From Lampropedia puyangensis (GTDB lineage: Bacteria; Pseudomonadota; Gammaproteobacteria; Burkholderiales; Burkholderiaceae_C), in assembly GCF_004833285.1 (NCBI RefSeq), contig NZ_STFG01000006.1, positions 62,001 to 126,000 of the forward strand: DNA of 64,000 bases, given 5' to 3'. Below the pieces are notes generated by a model. That model saw only the letters and a program-made list of their open reading frames with translations, had not been told where the DNA came from and did no database searches. Made by a program: the position numbers and the translations under genes. This document shows, piece by piece, positions 9,884 to 18,110 of this stretch. How positions within the stretch are numbered: the first letter of the stretch is position 1; each line of letters opens with the position of its first letter.

Positions 9884-9900
9884 GTGTACCAATCGGTATT
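9884..9900. promoter_or_regulatory. TetR-type operator upstream of the TonB receptor
   Basis: Read on the minus strand this is AATACCGATTGGTACAC, which differs from the site upstream of gcd (AATACCGAACGGTACAG) at only three of 17 positions. TAAAAT, a -10-like element, overlaps its upstream edge, the same layout as at gcd. It lies about 115 bases before the receptor start. Confidence 0.65.
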
Positions 9901-9966
9901 TTAAGCAATAAGCCATCATCCGCAGCATCAACAAGGTCAAGTGCAATGTCCCATGGCTCCATCCAA

Positions 9967-10815
9967 TCAGATCAGTTTTTTGCGAACCTTGGCCGTCAAC
10001 CATTCACTCAAAACCACCGTGGCCAAAATAGCCAACAAAATCAGTGTCACTTTCGGCCATGCGAGCGTGCCCAATGCGGCCTCCAGTTTCACCCCAATGC
10101 CACCAGCTCCCACTAAACCTAATACAGTGGATTCGCGGATATTGATGTCCCATCGAAACAAACTCACCCCCGCCAACGTGGGCGCAGTTTGCGGCGCAAT
10201 CGCCCAAGCCATCACTTGTACGCGACTGGCGCCTGTCGATTCGATTGCTTCAACCTGTTTGGCATCAATCTCTTCGATCGCCTCGTACATCAACTTGCCG
10301 ATAAAGCCGATCGAGCGCAACGCAATTGAAATGATGCCGGCCAAAACACCCGGCCCCAAAATCGCCACCAACAGCAACGCCCAAATGAGCGAATTGATGG
10401 AGCGCGAGCCCACAATCACCAGCAAAGCCAAAGGCCGCACAAAGCGCACACTTGGCGTGGTGTTGCGGGCCGCTAAAAAGGCCACCGGCAATGCCAAGGC
10501 CATCCCGAGCAAAGTCCCCAGTGTTGCAATATTCAGTGTTTCCCACATGGGTTGAACAATCTCACGCGCAAAGCCCCAATCGGGCGGCAACATACGTGCA
10601 CCCACGTCCTGTACTTGGCGCGGCGCATCGGTCACAAAAGCCCAGATGGTGTCTTTGGTCATCACCTGAAATGCCCAGGAAACCAAAGCCAAACCGAGCA
10701 CCCAGGCCATAAAAAGCAGTACTTCTTGCTTGACGCTGCGCTTGCGCCAAAAGGCAGACGTACGCAGAGGCTCTGGTGGTGAAGGAAAAGAAGATGCCAT
10801 GGTTGGTGTGTTCAT
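9967..10815 (-). CDS. phnE: PhnE-type ABC transporter permease
   Basis: A 282-residue permease with about six membrane segments. The EAIEEIDAKQVEAIESTGAS segment (about residues 190-210) is the cytoplasmic EAA loop that docks on the ATPase, and RESTVLGLVGAGGIGVKLEAA near the C-terminus is typical of phosphonate/phosphite permeases. A strong ribosome binding site GGAGGATCC precedes the ATG at 10815. It is the last gene of a phnD-phnD-phnC-phnE-phnE cluster on the minus strand, 18 bases after the other permease. The substrate could be phosphonate, phosphite or phosphate; no C-P lyase or phosphonatase gene is nearby. Confidence 0.88.
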   Translation of the reverse strand: MNTPTMASSFPSPPEPLRTSAFWRKRSVKQEVLLFMAWVLGLALVSWAFQVMTKDTIWAFVTDAPRQVQDVGARMLPPDWGFAREIVQPMWETLNIATLGTLLGMALALPVAFLAARNTTPSVRFVRPLALLVIVGSRSINSLIWALLLVAILGPGVLAGIISIALRSIGFIGKLMYEAIEEIDAKQVEAIESTGASRVQVMAWAIAPQTAPTLAGVSLFRWDINIRESTVLGLVGAGGIGVKLEAALGTLAWPKVTLILLAILATVVLSEWLTAKVRKKLI

Positions 10816-10833
10816 AGTACGGATCCTCCTGCC

Positions 10834-11670
10834 TTAATCAAACCGTTTGCGAATCCAGCCTGATGCGTACTCGGCCAACATCACAACGGCAATGATCACC
10901 ACAATCACGGCAGCAGCCGTATTGAACTCATAGCGGTCCATGGCCGTATTGAGCGTGGCACCAATGCCGCCAGCGCCCACAATACCGACTACAGCTGACT
11001 CACGAAAATTGATATCCAGCCGGTACAAGGACAACCCCACCAGCCGCGGCAGCACCTGTGGGTACACAGCAAACACCAGCATCTGGCCATAGCTGGCCCC
11101 GGTGGCACGCAAGGCTTCCAACTGGCTTGAGCGCACCTCTTCCATATCTTCTGCCAGCAACTTGGCCATGAAGCCCACGGTCGCAATCGTCAGTGTCAGA
11201 AAGCCTGCAAAAGGGCCGAAACCAAACATCACCACCATGAAAATGGCAATGATGATTTCGTTGAGTGTGCGCGAAAGCGCAACGATCGTGCGGCACAAAA
11301 AATACACAGGAGCGGGCGCCAAGTTACGCGCGGCGCCCACCGCAACGGGAATAGACAAAACCACCCCCAACGCCGTGGACGTCAAGGCCATGGTCAGACT
11401 TTCAACAAAGCCCGTCAAAATGTCATGCTTGCGCGTTAGAAAATCAGGTTGTGCAAAAGCAGCCACAAAGCGCCAGCCACGCTCCAAACCTTCAGAGACT
11501 CGCAGCCAGTTCACCTCCAACGATCCAACTGCAGCCACCAGCCAAGCAAAAGCGACCAACGCCAGTCCGTAGCGCCACCACGGATTAGCAATCAAGGCGG
11601 GGCGCCGCCACTGTGTCGGCCATTCAGAGTGGCCAGACGCCACCAAAGAATCTGAAGCAGACACTCTCAT
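10834..11670 (-). CDS. phnE: PhnE-type ABC transporter permease (paralogue)
   Basis: A 278-residue membrane protein of the same family as its downstream neighbour, with about six hydrophobic segments, an EAA loop ([20 protein letters not shown]) and the C-terminal [21 protein letters not shown] motif. Two non-identical permeases probably form the transmembrane heterodimer. Its start codon overlaps the stop of phnC by four bases (ATGA type), indicating translational coupling. The N-terminal 30 residues before the first membrane segment are unusually polar for the family but the frame is continuous. Confidence 0.88.
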   Translation of the reverse strand: MRVSASDSLVASGHSEWPTQWRRPALIANPWWRYGLALVAFAWLVAAVGSLEVNWLRVSEGLERGWRFVAAFAQPDFLTRKHDILTGFVESLTMALTSTALGVVLSIPVAVGAARNLAPAPVYFLCRTIVALSRTLNEIIIAIFMVVMFGFGPFAGFLTLTIATVGFMAKLLAEDMEEVRSSQLEALRATGASYGQMLVFAVYPQVLPRLVGLSLYRLDINFRESAVVGIVGAGGIGATLNTAMDRYEFNTAAAVIVVIIAVVMLAEYASGWIRKRFD

Positions 11671-12593
11671 GGTGTAACCACCTGCGCTGCCATCAAGGGC
11701 TTGGTGTTACCGGCCGACAAATGGCCTGAGTCCAACGCCAGCAAAGCCGCTGTGCCTGATGCCCGTTCTTGTTGAAGTGGGCTCTCCACAACCTCATCCT
11801 CCAGCGCACCATCCTGAGCGGCGTTGGTTTGCATGTTGCGGGTAATCGCAGACCAGTCCTCATCGCCATAAATGCGGGTAAGCACCACAGCATCCATGCC
11901 ACTGGCAGGGCCGTCATAAACAATTTCGCCTGATTTCAGCCCCACGATGCGCGGCAAATACTGCGTTGCCAGCACCACGTCATGGATATTGACAATAGCA
12001 GCCAAACCACGCTCTGCACACAACTCCATGATCAGACGCATCACTTGGCGAGAGGTCTTGGGATCGAGACTGGCAGTAGGCTCATCCACCAACAACAGAC
12101 GCGGCTGCTGCATCAGCGCACGGGCAATTCCCACCCGCTGGCGCTGCCCCCCAGACAAGGCATCGGCACGCTTGTTTTCCATGCCTGCCAACCCTACCCG
12201 GTCTAATAATTCAAAGGCACGCGCAATGTCATTGCCATCAAATCGGCGCGCCCAACTCTTCCAAAACCCGGTATAGCCCAACCGACCAGACAGAAGGTTT
12301 TCCATCACCGTCAGGCGCTCAACCAGTGCATATTCTTGAAAAATCATGCCAATTTGGCGCCTTGCGCGGCGCAAACCTCTGCCGGACACATGGGCCAAAT
12401 CCACCCCATCCAGCGCGATGCGACCTGCCGTAGGCGTAACCAGTCGGTTCACACACCGAATCAACGTGGATTTACCCGCACCTGAAGGCCCGATCAAGCC
12501 GACTACTTCACCGGCGCGCAGTTCCAAAGAAACGCCTTTGAGCGCCACATCGCTGTTGGGGTAGCGCTTCTGCAAGGAGTCAATCACCAACAT
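11667..12593 (-). CDS. phnC: PhnC-type ABC transporter ATP-binding protein
   Basis: From the ATG at 12593 the protein is 308 residues with Walker [10 protein letters not shown] (about 34-42), signature [15 protein letters not shown], Walker [13 protein letters not shown] and a switch His in NIHDVVLA. This is the PhnC subfamily that energises phosphonate/phosphite importers. About 50 residues after the usual end (from roughly [10 protein letters not shown]) form a low-complexity C-terminal tail of unknown role. An in-frame TTG lies 18 bases upstream, but [13 protein letters not shown] aligns better with the family start. It couples to the following permease by a four-base overlap and lies 57 bases after the nearer PhnD gene. 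Confidence 0.9.
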   Translation of the reverse strand: MLVIDSLQKRYPNSDVALKGVSLELRAGEVVGLIGPSGAGKSTLIRCVNRLVTPTAGRIALDGVDLAHVSGRGLRRARRQIGMIFQEYALVERLTVMENLLSGRLGYTGFWKSWARRFDGNDIARAFELLDRVGLAGMENKRADALSGGQRQRVGIARALMQQPRLLLVDEPTASLDPKTSRQVMRLIMELCAERGLAAIVNIHDVVLATQYLPRIVGLKSGEIVYDGPASGMDAVVLTRIYGDEDWSAITRNMQTNAAQDGALEDEVVESPLQQERASGTAALLALDSGHLSAGNTKPLMAAQVVTP

Positions 12594-12650
12594 CACAAAT
12601 CCATTCTTCAAGCCATCAACGCTACCGCAGGGCAGATTGCTAACCCGCCT

Positions 12651-13676
12651 TCAACGGCACGTCGTGGACTGGCCCATGGCCGCATCCACATCACGCACAA
12701 TTTGCCACTGTGTCAGGTAGCTGATGGGAACAAAACGTTGTTGGGGTGGCTCGCTTGCACCGAATTCACGCTGCAATGCGGAACCCTCCCAGTCGAAAGT
12801 AAAAAAAGCCTTTTCAATGGCTTGTGCCAACTCTGGTTTCAAGTCATGCGCGTAGCCGTAGGCTGGCGTTGGAAAAGGGTCTGACTCATACAACACCCGA
12901 ATGGAATCGAGCTGCACTACGCCACGTCCGGCCATGCGCCGTGCAATTCCACTGGCCACCGCCGCTGCGTCATAGTCCCGGTGCACCACGCCCAAAATCG
13001 AGTTGTCATGTTTGCCAGAAAAAACGGCTTGGTAGTCTTGCCCTTGGCGTAATCCAAACTGTTTCTCCAGCACCGCTGCAGGAGCTTTGTAGCCAGAGTT
13101 AGACGACTCGGAGGTAAACGCCAAGCGTTTGCCTTTCACATCAGCCACATGCTGCAATGGGCTGTCATTGCGGGTGATGATTTGCATGCGATAGCCAAAG
13201 CGGCCATCGTTGGCCGTCATCATCGCAAAAGGCACAAACCCTGCGCAATTAACCGCCAAAGGAACCGCCCCTGTTGCAAACGCAGCCACATGCAAACGCC
13301 CCGCCCGCATCGCCTCAATTTCAGAGGCATTGCTTTGCACCGCAAAGTACTGCACCCTTTTTCCCGTCACATCGGCTAAATGCGCCAAAAAACCCTTCCA
13401 AACATCGGCAAACACTGCCGGATCCTCTGCGGGGCTGAAAGCGAACACCAACGTCGTGGGGTCACGCCATTGGGCTGCATCCTCAGGACGATCTGCTACC
13501 AAATCGCCATTGGCATCCTGGTATCGACCATCCAGAGCTGATGCAGTGTGCACAGGAGCCATCAGCGCAGCTATGGCAGTGGCAGTGGTCGCGAGTGCAA
13601 CCAATGCCGTACGATAAGCGGCTCTCTGGCGCACAACGCGGCCCGCAGGCACAGGAGAAGAAAAGGCAGAGTCCAT
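12651..13676 (-). CDS. phnD: PhnD-like phosphonate/phosphite-binding protein, copy 1
   Basis: About 341 residues from the ATG at 13676, with a twin-Arg-free signal peptide ending near MAPVHTASA, then the mature start ALDGRYQDANGDLVAD. Family features include LVFAFSPAEDPAVFADVWKG, EAMRAGRLHVAAFATG and FTSESSNSGYKAP, the last forming the phosphate/phosphonate-binding loop of PhnD/PtxB proteins. It is clearly homologous along its whole length to the next gene upstream, so it arose by tandem duplication. An upstream in-frame start at 13751 is possible but has a worse N-terminus. It sits in the periplasm and delivers ligand to the PhnE permeases. Confidence 0.88.
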   Translation of the reverse strand: MDSAFSSPVPAGRVVRQRAAYRTALVALATTATAIAALMAPVHTASALDGRYQDANGDLVADRPEDAAQWRDPTTLVFAFSPAEDPAVFADVWKGFLAHLADVTGKRVQYFAVQSNASEIEAMRAGRLHVAAFATGAVPLAVNCAGFVPFAMMTANDGRFGYRMQIITRNDSPLQHVADVKGKRLAFTSESSNSGYKAPAAVLEKQFGLRQGQDYQAVFSGKHDNSILGVVHRDYDAAAVASGIARRMAGRGVVQLDSIRVLYESDPFPTPAYGYAHDLKPELAQAIEKAFFTFDWEGSALQREFGASEPPQQRFVPISYLTQWQIVRDVDAAMGQSTTCR

Positions 13677-13823
13677 AGTCGTTCGTATTGATGCAAAAGA
13701 GCGCAGCTGCGCCAAAACGCGCATGCTATGCCGATTGCCATACGGTGACAACCATACGCAGCCAAATCAGCGTCAGCGCATAGATCGCGCCCCTCTCACA
13801 CTTCGCCTGACTTCTTGCACACT

Positions 13824-14810
13824 TTATTTGCAGCTGTATGCCACCCCCATAGCCTGGTCGATGTCACGCACCACTTGCCAATGCTCTTTGTAAGTAATGG
13901 GCAAGAACTTCTCTTGTGGCGGCTCAGAGGTATTGAACTCTTTGGCCAAGCCTGAGCCTTCCCAATTGAAAGTGAAGAATGCTTCTTTCACTTTTTCAGC
14001 CAACTCAGGCTTGAGGTTGTACACATAGCCATATCCCGTGGTCGGAAAGGTTTGTGACTTGTAGATCGTCACCGTTTGTGCTGGCTTGACCACATCGCGC
14101 GCTTGCATGCGCTGGAGCACAGAATTGGCAATTGCAGCGGCCGGATAGTCTTTGTTTGCAACACCGATGATGGAGTTGTCGTGTTTACCAGAAAACACGG
14201 GCTCATAGTCTTTGCCCGCTTCCATCTTGAATTCTTCGCGCAGCAATGCCGACGGCGCTTTGTAACCCGAGTTGGATGTCTCCGAGGTAAAAGCCAACTT
14301 TTTGCCTTTGATGTCTTGCACCTTTTCAATCCCGCTGGCTGGATAGGTGATGATTTCCATCTCATAGCCATAACGGTCATCGTTGGACGCCATCATGGTG
14401 AATGGCACAAAACCCGCGCAATTGACTGCCAGTGGGTTGGAGCCGGTATTAAAACCTGCCACATGCAAGCGGCCCGCACGCATGGCCTCTAACTGAGCCG
14501 CGTTGTTCTGCACCGGGAAAAACTGCACTTTTTTGCCTGTGGTTTTCGCCAAATGATCCAGAAATTCTTGCCAGACCTTGGCATACACCGCAGGGTCTTC
14601 CACAGGGGTATAGGCAAACACCAAAGTGTCGGGATCGATCCACAGCTTGGGATCAGTTGGTGCATCGGCCACCAAATCACCATTGGCATCTGTAAACCGG
14701 GAATCCAGTGCATGGGCTTGTGCGCCCAAGACCATGGCAGCGCCAGCGCATGCGGCACTCAGCCATGTACGCAAGCTGCGCGGGGTGCTGTTGTCTGTGC
14801 GTGTGAACAT
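13824..14810 (-). CDS. phnD: PhnD-like phosphonate/phosphite-binding protein, copy 2
   Basis: From ATG 14810 (ribosome binding site AGGA) the protein is 328 residues with signal peptide LSAACAGAAMVLGAQAHA and mature ALDSRFTDANGDLVADAP. It keeps EAMRAGRLHVAGFNTG and FTSETSNSGYKAP and ends in MGVAYSCK; the C-terminal Cys is shared with copy 1 (STTCR) and may pair with the Cys in NPLAVNCAGF. It is the first gene of the transporter cluster and is 147 bases before copy 1. Having two binding proteins with one permease set suggests an extended substrate range. The longer frame from 14936 would overlap the divergent gene's start region, so I reject that extension. Confidence 0.88.
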   Translation of the reverse strand: MFTRTDNSTPRSLRTWLSAACAGAAMVLGAQAHALDSRFTDANGDLVADAPTDPKLWIDPDTLVFAYTPVEDPAVYAKVWQEFLDHLAKTTGKKVQFFPVQNNAAQLEAMRAGRLHVAGFNTGSNPLAVNCAGFVPFTMMASNDDRYGYEMEIITYPASGIEKVQDIKGKKLAFTSETSNSGYKAPSALLREEFKMEAGKDYEPVFSGKHDNSIIGVANKDYPAAAIANSVLQRMQARDVVKPAQTVTIYKSQTFPTTGYGYVYNLKPELAEKVKEAFFTFNWEGSGLAKEFNTSEPPQEKFLPITYKEHWQVVRDIDQAMGVAYSCK

Positions 14811-14916
14811 CTCGTCAATCCTGTGTAGCTGTGATGAAAAACACGCAGAATAAAAAGCCTCTGTGACAAGCGCATGAATACCCACATGACCAGGGTTTGG
14901 CTTATGCACGTTTCGC

Positions 14917-15579
14917 ATGTGCACAATAGCGGCCATGCCGCAGTCCCTTACTCCCGCCCTGTCTTGCGCCCAAGTGCGTTACGTCGTCTTTGCTGCCTCC
15001 TGGGCATCGTTTGCCACCATGGCAGTAGAAATGCTGTTCGCTCGCATCGTGGCGTCTTACTTTGGCAGCGGCATCGCGGTGTGGGGCAGCATCATCACGG
15101 TTTTATTACTGGCCATGGCCGCTGGGTATTTATGGGGAGGAAAGCTCTCGCAGCGCAGCGTTGTGCACCCCACGCGGTTTTACCAACTGCTGTTGTGGCT
15201 GGCATGCACCCTCGTGCCCATGGTGCTGATTTCAGACCTTATCTTGTCTGAAATCACATATTGGATGACCGACTCTCGCTATGGCAGCTTGCTGGGCGCC
15301 AGTCTATTGCTGGCAGCACCCGGCTGGTTTGCAGGCAGCTTAACGCCTTATGCCATGCGTCTGATCGTCACGCGTGTAGAAGAAGCTGGTGCCCGGGCTG
15401 GCCTACTCAGTGCCATGACCACGCTGGGGGCTGCAGCCGGAACCATCTTGCCTTCCTACTACTTGGTGCTCTGGTGGGAAATCAATACGATTTTGTTGGG
15501 CTTGGTCATCATGACTGCGGCCATTGCTGGCCTACCATGGTTGCTGTGGTCCAACACTGCAGCGCCAGCACTCAAGTGA
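14917..15579 (+). CDS. Membrane protein, N-terminal half of spermidine-synthase-like fusion
   Basis: A 220-residue protein with six predicted membrane segments (near residues 20-45, 52-75, 88-110, 124-150, 160-185 and 188-210). It resembles the membrane part of the fused MFS/spermidine-synthase family, including AAGYLWGGKLSQRS and GSLTPYAMRLI. The catalytic half is absent here and is encoded by the next gene, starting 17 bases later in another frame. ATG 14935 (MPQSLTPAL) is an alternative start. It is divergent from the phnD cluster across about 106 bases. Function is unknown; it may anchor or feed the neighbouring enzyme. Confidence 0.75.
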   Translation: MCTIAAMPQSLTPALSCAQVRYVVFAASWASFATMAVEMLFARIVASYFGSGIAVWGSIITVLLLAMAAGYLWGGKLSQRSVVHPTRFYQLLLWLACTLVPMVLISDLILSEITYWMTDSRYGSLLGASLLLAAPGWFAGSLTPYAMRLIVTRVEEAGARAGLLSAMTTLGAAAGTILPSYYLVLWWEINTILLGLVIMTAAIAGLPWLLWSNTAAPALK

Positions 15580-15596
15580 GCGCACAGTCCCTCGCC

Positions 15597-16577
15597 ATGC
15601 GCCAATCTTCACTCTTACTCTGTTGTTGGCTACGCTTGCCATCTTTAATGGCATGGGCTGCGCTGATTGGTATCTTCTGCACGTTGAAGCCGCAAGCGGC
15701 ACTTGCAACCCAGCCGTTTCAAACGGCCTCCACAACCTCCAACAACCAGCAAGCGCCAAGTCTGGAAACCCGTTTGATGGAGGACACGTTTGCGCTGCAA
15801 ACCATCGTTCGCGGACAGCACGTAGATGTCATGGTGATGGAAGGGGCGGCCTTTCGGTGCATGAGCTTTGACCGGCGCAGCCTCTACCAAAGTTGCATGT
15901 TCAAAGCGCAACCGAATGCATTGGCACTGGAATACACGCGCGGCCTGCTAGCGGGCATGCGATTGCTGCGCAAACCGCCACAAAAATTATTGCTTATCGG
16001 CATGGGAGGCGGCTCGATTGCCAAAGCGGTGATGCATGACTACCCGGAGGTACAGCTCGATGTGGTCGAACTCGACCCTGCTGTTGTACAAGTTGCACGC
16101 GATTGGTTTGCCTTTACACCCAGCGCACAAGTGACTGTGTACGAAATGGATGCGCGGGTATTTGTACGCCAGCAACTGCGTAAAAATGCCGCCTACGACT
16201 TGATCATGCTTGATGCTTTTGACCATGACTACATTCCTGAGCATTTGCTGACAGTGGAATTTCTCCAACAAGTGCGCCAGCTTCTGACCACAGGCGGCAT
16301 TGTGGCCGCCAACACCTTCGCGCGCGGGCGCTTACTGCCTCATGAAGAAGCCACATGGCAAGCCGTTTTCCCGCACCTGTGGCGAGCCCAGCGCCTGATG
16401 AATGACATCTTGTACGCTGCCATAGAGCCGCTGGTACAGTCACCCCAGAGCGATGCACTGCAAGACCAGCTTACCGGCCCCTGGCAACAATACCCAGCCT
16501 CTGAAGTGCCACGCAGCGCTGCCAGACCACTAACCGATCAATGGTCGCCCACCAATATCCTGCGTACGCAACCATGA
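15597..16577 (+). CDS. Spermidine-synthase-like (Rossmann) enzyme
   Basis: 326 residues from ATG 15597. An N-terminal hydrophobic stretch (about 5-38) looks like a signal peptide or anchor. The core has LLLIGMGGGSIAKAV (about 130-145) and LDVVELDPAVVQVAR, the nucleotide-binding motifs of aminopropyltransferases and related methyltransferases, then YDLIMLDAFDHDYIPEHLLT, where classical spermidine synthases have an Asp-rich substrate motif. It is therefore a member of the spermidine-synthase superfamily but not clearly a polyamine synthase. It pairs with the membrane gene just upstream, from which it is separated by 17 bases. The open frame extends upstream to 15261, but that part overlaps the membrane gene. 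Confidence 0.75.
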   Translation: MRQSSLLLCCWLRLPSLMAWAALIGIFCTLKPQAALATQPFQTASTTSNNQQAPSLETRLMEDTFALQTIVRGQHVDVMVMEGAAFRCMSFDRRSLYQSCMFKAQPNALALEYTRGLLAGMRLLRKPPQKLLLIGMGGGSIAKAVMHDYPEVQLDVVELDPAVVQVARDWFAFTPSAQVTVYEMDARVFVRQQLRKNAAYDLIMLDAFDHDYIPEHLLTVEFLQQVRQLLTTGGIVAANTFARGRLLPHEEATWQAVFPHLWRAQRLMNDILYAAIEPLVQSPQSDALQDQLTGPWQQYPASEVPRSAARPLTDQWSPTNILRTQP

Positions 16578-16589
16578 CAGCGTGATGAA

Positions 16590-16634
16590 TTGGCCACAAG
16601 AATCCACAATCGCTGTGGATAAAGTTGTGCATAA
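16590..16634. promoter_or_regulatory. Cluster of DnaA-box-like 9-mers
   Basis: Four DnaA-box-like sequences lie in 45 bases between convergent genes: TTGGCCACA (16590-16598) and GAATCCACA (16600-16608) on the plus strand, each 7/9 to TTATCCACA, then TTATCCACA (16622-16614) and TTATGCACA (16634-16626) on the minus strand, both fitting TTATNCACA fully. The central pair forms a 7-base inverted repeat (ATCCACA/TGTGGAT) that could instead act as a transcript-end hairpin, but there is no T tract. Confidence 0.5.
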
Positions 16635-16721
16635 GGTGGGCGCCTCCTAGGGATTGCCCTATAGCGGTCTGTCCATCGCTTAAAAAGTAGGCATTTATGC
16701 TTGGCAGCTCGGCTCCCACAT

Positions 16722-18002
16722 TCACGCCGGATAGATAGCCCCCAGAACTCTCTCTCCACGGGCATGCGTAGCGGCAGGCACATTACCGGGTAAGCCCAAC
16801 ATGCATTGACGTGCTAACCATGCAAAAGCCGCTGCTTCCACTTGCTCCGGGCCAAGCCCCCACTCCAGGGTACTGTGCACAGCGACTGGCTCGCCCAGCA
16901 GCAATTGCAAATGCTGTGCAATGCGCTCCATCAGATAAGTATTGAACGCGCCACCACCGCACACCCCCACGCTGCGCTGACCTTGTTGATAACGGACAAA
17001 TGTTTGGGCCACTGTCACTGCGGTCAATTCCACCAGCGTGGCTTGAACATCCTCAGGGGAAAACGCTTGTGCGGGGACCTGCAACTCCAAATGCGCTTGC
17101 AGCCACGACATATTGAACAGATCCAGCCCCGTGCTTTTAGGCGCGGGTGCATGGAAATATGGCTCTTGCATGCATTGCGCCAGCAACGCCTGCTGCACCG
17201 AACCACTGGCGGCCCACTGCCCATGCCGGTCAAAAGGCTGCCCGGTATGCACCTGGCACCATGCATCTAATAAGGTATTGGCAGGGCCGCTATCAAAGCC
17301 CATGGTCTGCCCTTGGCTATCAATCAAACTCCAGTTGGCAATCCCCCCTAGATTCAACACAGCAACACCAAGGCCAGATTGCCCAAATAACGCACGATGA
17401 AACGCAGGCACCAACGGGGCCCCTTGACCGCCTGCTGCCATATCGCGACGGCGAAAATCTGCCACCACGGCAATGCCCGTCTGTTCAGCCAGCCATGCCG
17501 GGTTATTGAGTTGAATCGTATAGCGGCCAACAGCCTGAGCCTGCTCAGCCAAATGGGCATGTGGGCAAAGACTACTAAGCGCAGCAATAGCGCCAGCCTC
17601 CCCGCGCACGCTGGGTTGATGCCGCACCGTTTGACCATGCGCGCCTATGGCCACCACGTCTGCTGCGGCCACTCCGGTTTGAGCGCATAAAGCCTGAACA
17701 GCTTGGGCATAACGCTGAGCCAGCGCATTTTCAGCCAGCGCCGCCCGGTGCAGCTCATCAGCTCCAGGTGCATTCAGTTGCTTGAGCCACGCCACTAGAG
17801 GACCCTCGAATGGCACATGCGCATGTCCAGCCACTTCAATCTGCTCCAAGCGCCCTCCCATCACTGCGCCCTCACGTGGAGAGAACCGCGCCAGCACAGC
17901 ATCCACGCCATCCAAAGACGTGCCAGACATCAAACCCACATACCAGCCTTGTGCCAACGCTGGTACAGGCGCACTCTGTAGCGCACGGGTGTTTTCTGGC
18001 AT
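16722..18002 (-). CDS. anmK: Anhydro-N-acetylmuramic acid kinase
   Basis: 426 residues from ATG 18002, chosen for its ribosome binding site (AAGGA) and because MSGTSLDGVD then falls near residue 25. The family is usually about 370 residues; the excess is an N-terminal lead of about 20 residues and small insertions. GLMSGTSLDGVDAVLARF, GAHGQTVRHQP, NLGGIANWS and GFDSGPANTLLDAW are hallmark AnmK motifs, with GVCGGGAFNTYLMERI near the C-terminus. The enzyme hydrolyses the anhydro bond and phosphorylates recycled anhydroMurNAc to MurNAc-6-phosphate in peptidoglycan recycling. It is divergent from the ABC-F gene. Confidence 0.95.
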   Translation of the reverse strand: MPENTRALQSAPVPALAQGWYVGLMSGTSLDGVDAVLARFSPREGAVMGGRLEQIEVAGHAHVPFEGPLVAWLKQLNAPGADELHRAALAENALAQRYAQAVQALCAQTGVAAADVVAIGAHGQTVRHQPSVRGEAGAIAALSSLCPHAHLAEQAQAVGRYTIQLNNPAWLAEQTGIAVVADFRRRDMAAGGQGAPLVPAFHRALFGQSGLGVAVLNLGGIANWSLIDSQGQTMGFDSGPANTLLDAWCQVHTGQPFDRHGQWAASGSVQQALLAQCMQEPYFHAPAPKSTGLDLFNMSWLQAHLELQVPAQAFSPEDVQATLVELTAVTVAQTFVRYQQGQRSVGVCGGGAFNTYLMERIAQHLQLLLGEPVAVHSTLEWGLGPEQVEAAAFAWLARQCMLGLPGNVPAATHARGERVLGAIYPA

Positions 18003-18110
18003 GTTGATTCCTTCTAAAAATGGACTGATTCTGCAGTTTGAACGTAAAACCAATTGTGGCAGAAGCACATCTCGCCACAAACTACAGCAACACCCTTGAT
18101 AATGCCGCCC

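Noticed and set aside
15261-15596. Upstream extension of the spermidine-synthase-like frame
   Set aside because: It overlaps the membrane protein gene in another frame and its translation has no family match; the enzyme begins at 15597.
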